Part shown: piece after piece, positions 57,868 through 64,000 of the stretch
Layout of the letters: each line of letters opens with the position of its first letter
Position numbering within the stretch: the stretch's first letter is position 1
From: Chlorella sorokiniana
Taxonomy: Eukaryota; Chlorophyta; Trebouxiophyceae; Chlorellales; Chlorellaceae
Length of the DNA stretch: 64,000 nt
Reading direction: 5' to 3'
NCBI GenBank assembly: GCA_025917655.1
Contig: CP084609.1
Coordinates: forward strand, 1,550,001 to 1,614,000
Notes under the pieces: generated by a model
The model's input: only the letters and a program-made list of their open reading frames with translations
Database searches by the model: none
What the model was told of the DNA's origin: nothing
Position numbers and translations under genes: made by a program

Positions 57868-58314
57868 GGCAGCCTGCCGCGGCTGACGCAGGCCAGGCCC
57901 CAGGCATCCTGCACGCTGCTTTTTCGAGGGCGCCAGAGTTAGGGGGAACCCGAGCTGCTGACCCGCAGCGCATCGCCACCATGCTCTGAGCACTGGCAGA
58001 AACACTGGCCCAAACATACCCATGCACCGCTCTTTACTCTTATTTATTGCTCGAAAAGCTCATGTGCAGCTTCATGCTTTCCGCACACAGCTTCCAGGAA
58101 AGGGTGCCGCTGGCCGCCCTGAAAGGAATGCCTTACAACCGCCAGTGCTGGCATGTGCATGCAGCGCATCTGCCACCGTCAGCCCGATGCCAGCAGCCTG
58201 ACATGCACAGCGTGCTCACATTCGATGTATAGTGCAAAGGAAAGCTCGGTAGGAAGAAGCGGAAGCAGCACAAACATAGAGCAGTAGATGGAAACAAGGG
58301 CAGCGCAGCAAAGC
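57868..58314. other. 3' spacer between convergent DNAI1 and CHD1
   Basis: About 450 AT-richer bases with both 3' UTRs. A minus-strand TGTAA lies at 58133-58137. No gene is seen. Confidence 0.5.
58133..58137 (-). terminator. TGTAA polyadenylation motif for the CHD1-type gene
   Basis: Minus-strand TGTAA about 180 bases past the stop at 58315-58317, in the usual range for green algae. Confidence 0.45.
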
Positions 58315-61300
58315 TCAGGCCTGGGAGCCTGGCGGCTGGTCCTGCAGGCCAGCGGGCGCAGGCACCGACACCGCGCCAGTCTGAGGCACAGCTGGGGGCG
58401 GCTGCGGTGCTGCTGACGGTTGCAGAGCTGCGAGGTGCGCCGCACCAGGCACAGCTGCAGCAGGCACTGCTGCACCCAGCGGCTGCTCGGCAGGCACAGC
58501 AGGTTGCGTGGGCGCGGCAGCGACAACAGGCTGCTGTGCCAAAGCTGGCCCCAGCGCTGCTGCGGGTTGCATCGGGGGTGGGAGGGCGGCGCTGGCTGCA
58601 AGGCCTGCTGCAAGGCCTGCACCTGGGGGCTGCTGGCTGCTCAGCCGCCAATGCTGCTGCTGCAAGAGGCTGCCGCGCCACTGCAGCCACCTGGTCCACT
58701 TGAGCGGGGGTGCCCCTGCTGGAGCCTGCGGCTGCTGCTGCAACGGGGCCTGCGGAGCAGCAGCTGGCTGCGCGTGCTCCGGCTGCGGCGCTTGCGCTGC
58801 TGCTGGCGGCGCCGCGGCGGGTGCCTGGGGGGCCGGGGGGCACCTGCTGCACCTCCACCTCCACCACCTGCTGCGCCTGCTGCGCCTGCTGCGCCTGCTG
58901 CGATGGCAGCGCAAACACCGCCACCGGGGGCCCCCTGCCGCGGCGCCGCAGGCAGCTCCCCGTCCTCCGGAAGCTCTGCCTTGGCGGCCGGGATGGGCGG
59001 CGGCGCCGCCGCAGCCGCCGCGGGGCCACCTCCCCTTCCTCCCGCGCCTCCGCCGCCGACCCCGGCCAGCAGCGGGCGGCTGCTGGGTGTTGCCTGCGGG
59101 GGCGCCCCGCCGTGTGCCTTCATACGCGCAAAGAGCGCCTCCAGCGCCCCCGCTCTCCTGGTTCTCTGCGGGCGGCGGCGCACGGCATGAGATGGGTGTG
59201 TGTGCGGACGCTGTTAGGACCACTGGGCGGGCTCCCAGCTCGCAGCACACTGGCCCCTCCTGCCAGCCATGCTGTTCCAGCCTGGGCAGGAGTCATGCCC
59301 TTGGGAATGACCCCTGCGAGCCGTCACGCCCCGCGCCCCCGCACCACCCCACCCACCCGTGTAGTGGCTGACAAAGTCCCAGATGGAGTGTCGCAGGTCG
59401 GTGTCGCCCTCAGACACCTCCATAATCCTGCGCACGATGGTGGGGGAGGGGCGGATGGGCATGCTTGGGCGAGAAGAAGGTTGATGATGGCGCTCGCACG
59501 TGCGGCCAGCTGGTGGTGGGCAGGCTGGGAGGCAACAGGCGAAAGGAAGCCGTGGCGGCAGCTGTCGGGAGCGGAGGCAGCGGCACGCAGGTCCGGCCGC
59601 CACGTGCCTGTCCCCGATGGCGGACAGGTACTTGCGGGTCTTGGACACCACCAGCTTGGCGTCCATCTCGCCGCCCTTGCGCTGCAGGAAGGCAGGGTGC
59701 GTGCATGCGTGGGTGGGTGCGGATGCGGCACGGCGGGTGTGTCCGGGAGTGTGGGGGTGATGAGCCAGGGTGGGTGAGCGAGCCAGCGGGAGCGGGTGAG
59801 GGGAGGGAGGCAGGGAGGGTCAGGCAGATGAGCAAACATGACACAGTCTCACTCCCACTGCTACCGAGACACTCCCTTGTGCCCCCGCACACACCCACCT
59901 GCAGCGTGCGAATCTTGCGCACCAGCGTCATCACCTCCCCCAGCAGGTTCTCTGCGGCGCGGTACACCTCGTCCCGCTGGCGGCGGGTGCCGTCGTCGCC
60001 CTGCGGCCAAACGCAAACGCCCATGTGCAAGGGCGATCAGCAGCAATCAAGCTACTGGCAGCGTCCCGGCTGCTGCTTTGGAATTTTTGGAATTTGGAAG
60101 GGAGGCGGTGTGATGACCGTGGCCCAAGAGATTGTGGAGTTTTCAAGGATGAGGGCTTGCAGCTGTGCTGGCTTCGCGCAGCGGCAACCACCCACCTGCT
60201 CTCCCGCCGCATGATGCGCCGCCGCATGCTTCACCGCCGCCGCCGCCGGCGAGATGCGGGTGCCGCCGCCGGGGCCGCGCCCGGGCGTCGCGCCGCCGCC
60301 GGGGCCGCCGCCGCCGGGGGCAGGGGCGGGCGCTTGGCCTTGGAGCCGCCGCCGTGAGAGCCGCGGCCGTAGGCCGGGTTGAGGTGCACCTTCTCCACCT
60401 GCCGCAGGATGCCGTAGGCTCGGGTCTCCAGGTAGGAGGCTGCAGGGGTTTTAAGGGTGCAGTTAAAGGGGGAAAACGACCTGTGTGGGGCAGGAAGTGG
60501 ATGCTGCGGCAGGCGGACGCAGGCCGGCCTTGGTTGCCGCGCGGGCCGGAGCCAAGCCCAAGGCACACCCCGCATGCGGCGCTGGCCTCAGGACATGCAG
60601 CTGAAGCGCTCCCAAGAGAGCACCACTCCCGCCAACAACAAGAACCGCCGGCCCGCCCACCCTTGGGCAGCTTCTCTGGGTGCAGGATGCGGGCCATGGC
60701 CAGCGCGTGCCGCTCCCGCGTAGCCCGGTCCTTGCCGCTGCTCTTGATGGCGTCCGCCACCGCCAGCTCCAGCTTGGGCGCCAGCCAGGCGAGGTCTGGG
60801 TCCTGGCACATGCTGCGCCAGCCGGGCGGGGAGACAGATGGGCACGGTAAGCGACAGCGGGTTGTAGAGAAGCGTTGGGGCGGCACTGGGTGTGTCAGGG
60901 GACGACAGGCGGTTTTTGTATTTGGGGGGGTGCACTTGGAGGACAGGAAGGGGGCAGGCAGCAGCCATGGGGTGATGCGGACGGCCCGCGCGGCGCCAGG
61001 CAATACAAGGAAGGGGGTTGCACGCGAGGGCGCCGGCAAGGGGCGGGCGGCGGCGGCGGCGCACCGCTCCCACGCGTTAATGCCGTGGCGCCAGCAGCCC
61101 AGCAGGAGCGCGGCGTCCTCCTTCTGGCCCCACTCGGCGGCGCGCATCCACTGCGCAGGGGCAGGCCGGGGCAAGAAAGCAGCAGAGCGGTGGGGCATGC
61201 AGGGGCTGCAGGCTGGCTCGCTGATGTGGCCTCCCAGCAAAGCGGAAGGGAGCGGTCAGAGCCCCAGCATGGCCAATCTGTCACATACACACAGGTCCAG

Positions 61301-64000
61301 GACACACTGTGCACCTCCCCCGATCTCCCCCTTCCCCTCCTCTTGCCTGCGCCAGAGGCGGGCACTGCTGGGCGGTCAGCTGCAGCGACTGCGCCAGCGG
61401 CTCCGGCAGCTCCTTGATCTTCTTCTCCACGAGGCGCCACTGACGCAGCACGTCCAGCATCTCCTGCGCAGCACCAGGCGGGTGGGGTGGGGTTGGGGGA
61501 ACCGCAAAATGAGGTGGAGGCGGGGGCGACACGCAGGTGGAGAAAAAGGGGAGGAAGATGGGGAGGGGAGGAGCGGCGTGGTGCAGAGTGCAGGGCGGAA
61601 GCAGGCAGCAGGCAGGCAGTTGCCTGGCAGCTGCTGAGCGGGGCAGAGAGGCGGGCTGAACAGCGGGCAGCAGGTACCAAGCCGCCACGGCAGCCGGGCG
61701 AGGCTGGCAGCACGCTTGGCAGCGGCGGCGCTTTGCCGTGGGGGTCCCTGCAGCGCTGGCCAGCTCAGCGCCAGCCCACCTGCGCCTTCACCTCCACCCC
61801 AAACCAGTCCAGCTTGGCCTCAGGCTGCTTGGGGCCCTTGCCCCCGCTGCTGACTTCGCCGCCCATGCCGCCCCCGACGCCGCCGCTGGCGCCCGATGTG
61901 GCGGGGCCGCCGCCGCCGATGCCAGAGGTGGCTGGCGTGCCGCCGCCGCCCGTTCCGGCCGCCGAAGCGGCAGAGGCGCCGGGCTGCGGCCCAGCGCCGC
62001 CGCCGCCGCCGCCGCCGCTGCGCTCCTTGAGCACGCGGATGGCTTCCTTGCAGGCGCGCTGCAGGCCAAACCACAGGGCATGCCGCGCCTTCGCGCCCGC
62101 CGCCTCCACCGCACCGCCCGCATCTGCCCGGGGAAGGTGCCATGACGGCGGAGCAAGTCGTGCAGAGTCAGCTGACTGAGCAGCAACACGGATTTGGACT
62201 GCCATAGGCATCCATCTCCCTGTCCTTCTGTTTCCCACACGCCCGACCACAGCCAACCTCCTCCCCACACAGCCAACAGCAACGGCGGCGTCCTCTGCAG
62301 CGGCGCCCCTCCAGCAGCCGCCCCCTCACCGCCGCAGATGAGGTCCAGCTTGCTGATGACGCCCCGCTGCCGCGCCGCCTTGACAAACGCGGCTGCGTCC
62401 CTTGCGGGACAGCGTGGGGGAAGTCGGGGGCGCGGGCCGCCCGGCGGGCCCAGCAGTGTGCCGGTGCCGTCCACCGCCTCGGGCCAGGCGTCGATGCGCA
62501 GGTGGGCGCCCTCCAGGGGGCCCCGGCTCCGCCCCCTGCGGCGGTTGCGTTGGGGCGGGGTGGTGGGAGGAAGGAGGGCGGCAGGGGCGAGGTGGAATCG
62601 CGCCTGGCAGCGCAAGCACACCATAACCAAAGGGAGAGGGCTGCGCTGCACGGAGAAGAAGGGCGAGGCGGCAATGGCGTCTGCCCACAGGCCGCAGGCA
62701 GGCCGCTAACTGGGCTCTGCCCGGCCTCCCTCACCTTGGGCCCTTTCTTGCCGCCGCCGCCGCCGCCCTTCTTGCCCTTCTTGCCGCCCGGCATGAACTC
62801 GGCGCCGCCCGGCCCCGCCGGCAGCTCCTCCTCCACCGCCGCCGCCAGCTGCTCCGCGTCCAGCTGGCGCAGGCGAGAGGAGCGCACCCCGGCTCCTCCA
62901 CCTGGGGAGTGTGGGCAGTGGGCAGGAGGCAGCAGGGTCCGCTCAACTGGGATCACCTGGGCCCGGCTTTTTGTCAGTTCTGTGGACAGGGAGGCCGTCG
63001 ACAGCGGCCCCTGGCAGCGGCGCCAGCCGGTCCACGAAGCAGCCCGAAGGCGGCCAGGGTCCCCAGGCGGAGCCGGCTCGAGCCGGGCATGCAGTCAGCG
63101 GCGCCTCACCAGCTGGCTCTGCTCTCGCGGCCGCTGCTCCTCGGGGATGAGGCGGCTCCAAAAGGCTGCGTCGTCCTCGTCTGAAGCGGGGCAGGGTGCA
63201 CGCAGCGGGAGGTGAGCGGGCGGGAGGAACGTGCTGCGAGATCCCAACGACGGCGTGGAACCAGTCGTGTCAAGGTGGGGAAAAAGGGACCGCAGGGCGT
63301 CGCGGCCAAAGTTGATCAGCCCCGCTCACTCGTCTTGAAGGTGGCCACGTTGAACTGGCCCAGCAGGTCGCCCATGCGCCCGCCCTGCGCCTCCCCGTGT
63401 CTTGCACCACCTGCAAGCGGGGATTGATTCCGGAGCTTGATGAGTGATTGGGTGTGTGGGTGCGTGGCGGTGGTAGGAGGGGACGTACGGGCACAAGTGG
63501 AATTTCGCACAAAGGGCAAAGGGCGGCCGCCCCTGGGAGCTGCATCTTACCGATGGTGGTGCGCACAGAATACCCACCGCCCACCCCACCCACTGGCATG
63601 GGCACTGCCCCACGACCAGCAGGCCGCCACATGAGCACATGAGCATATGAACACACAGCCTCCAACACCCCCCACCTCTGCCCGCGCCAGGATCGCGTCC
63701 AGGTCCTCCTCCACCACCGCCTGCCCCTTCTGCTCCTGAGCCTCCTCCCCCTCGTGGAACAGCTCCTCCGCGCCAAACCGCAGGATGGCCGCCATCTCCT
63801 CCTGCAGGGCCACCAACACAACATTGATTCAAATGAGATAGGGCCAGCAGGCAGCGCCGAGAGCGCTTCCAAGCGGTGCTGGAACGACGCAAAGGGGGCT
63901 GGCAGGGTGGTGTGCAGCCACCGGGGTGTGGGTGGCAGCAGCAGCCCCCCAAAACCCCGGAGCGGCAGCAGCGCCGCGCACCTTGCCAAACATCTGCTTG
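58315..64000 (-). CDS. CHD1-type chromatin remodeler, C-terminal part (5' portion beyond right edge)
   Basis: CHD1 slides and spaces nucleosomes behind RNA polymerase II. The chromodomains and SNF2 ATPase lie outside the window; what is seen is the region after the motor. It starts with KQMFGK and EEMAAILRFGAEELFHEGEE, then QAVVEEDLDAILARAE, MGDLLGQFNVATFKT and FWSRLIPEEQRP, matching the CHD1 bridge. Next come a basic Gly/Lys stretch (PGGKKGKKGGGGGGKKGPK) and AAAFVKAARQRGVISKLDLI, RAAEWGQKEDAALLLGCWRH-GINAW, DPDLAWLAPKLELAVADAIK and AYGILRQVEKVHLNPAYGRG (SANT-SLIDE). The CHCT domain is AENLLGEVMTLVRKIRTLQ, AKLVVSKTRKYLSAIGDRH and SEGDTDLRHSIWDFVSHYTG. A long Ala/Pro/Gln low-complexity tail follows; its frame is disturbed by GC-run breaks, so the stop at 58315 is tentative. 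It is longer than in animal CHD1. Confidence 0.85.
58868..58902 (-). repeat. 9-bp coding repeat (Gln-Gln-Ala)n in the CHD1 tail
   Basis: About four direct copies of a nine-base unit read Gln-Gln-Ala on the minus strand inside the low-complexity C-terminus. Length variation between strains is likely. Confidence 0.75.

Noticed and set aside
58407-59371. Plus-strand frames opposite the CHD1 tail
   Set aside because: They are Ala/Gly/Cys/Leu-rich shadows of the Gln/Ala/Pro tail and the 9-bp repeat; no independent motif.
1-64000. Transposons, LTR or virus-like elements, tRNA and rRNA genes
   Set aside because: I looked for reverse transcriptase, integrase, transposase and capsid motifs, long terminal repeats and tRNA T-loop consensus and saw none. 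Small or degenerate ones could be missed by eye.

Overview
The window reads as nuclear DNA of a green alga, most likely a small trebouxiophyte (Chlorella type). It is GC-rich and dense in short GT-AG introns. Its protein families are plant- or algal-like: DWARF27-like isomerase, CDPK with four EF-hands, LEA/SMP protein, COX16 and VDAC. Several genes carry the chlorophyte polyadenylation motif TGTAA downstream of the stop. The species call is inference. I saw no transposon, retroelement, virus-like element, rRNA, tRNA or CRISPR array.

Layout, left to right. 1-4857 (-): two tandem glycerophosphodiester phosphodiesterase genes, the first cut by the window edge. 5787-7468 (+): a Y_phosphatase3-type tyrosine phosphatase. 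7601-10557 (+): UFSP2, the UFM1-specific protease. 10727-11506 (-): CKS1, in five small exons. 12211-15155 (+): NPL4. 15460-16658 (-): PACRG, a ciliary doublet-microtubule protein. 16897-18495 (+): a TMEM69/DUF3429 membrane protein. 18858-21878 (+): an unrecognised Ala-rich protein with one membrane helix. 22594-~27879 (-): a CDPK. 28617-29274 (+): COX16. 29512-31620 (-): a D27-like protein. 32461-33472 (-): a 116-aa Lys/His-tailed protein. 33865-42090 (-): NAT10/Kre33. 42725-46708 (+): cytosolic seryl-tRNA synthetase. 46903-47559 (-): a ~97-aa one-helix protein. 47667-49139 (+): an SMP-type LEA protein. 49428-52410 (-): VDAC. 52821-53733 (-): a small, probably mitochondrial membrane protein. 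54022-57867 (+): an outer-arm dynein intermediate chain (DNAI1/IC78 type). 58315-64000 (-): the C-terminal part of a CHD1-type remodeler, continuing beyond the right edge.

Most of the genes are housekeeping: ubiquitin-like and Cdc48 systems (UFSP2, NPL4), cell cycle (CKS1), RNA acetylation and translation (NAT10, SerRS), mitochondria (COX16, VDAC, two small membrane proteins) and chromatin (CHD1). The unexpected part is two cilium-specific genes, PACRG and DNAI1, in one 64-kb window. If the organism is a walled alga with no known swimming stage, they suggest a retained flagellar programme. A second result concerns data quality: many clearly conserved exons carry a one-base frame break beside a G or C run. 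Because this recurs across nearly all the genes, I read it mainly as consensus error rather than gene decay, so exact protein predictions need re-checking against reads or RNA.

Coordinates for multi-exon genes run from the first to the last coding base and include introns. Exon borders were placed by eye from GT/AG signals and protein-family similarity.
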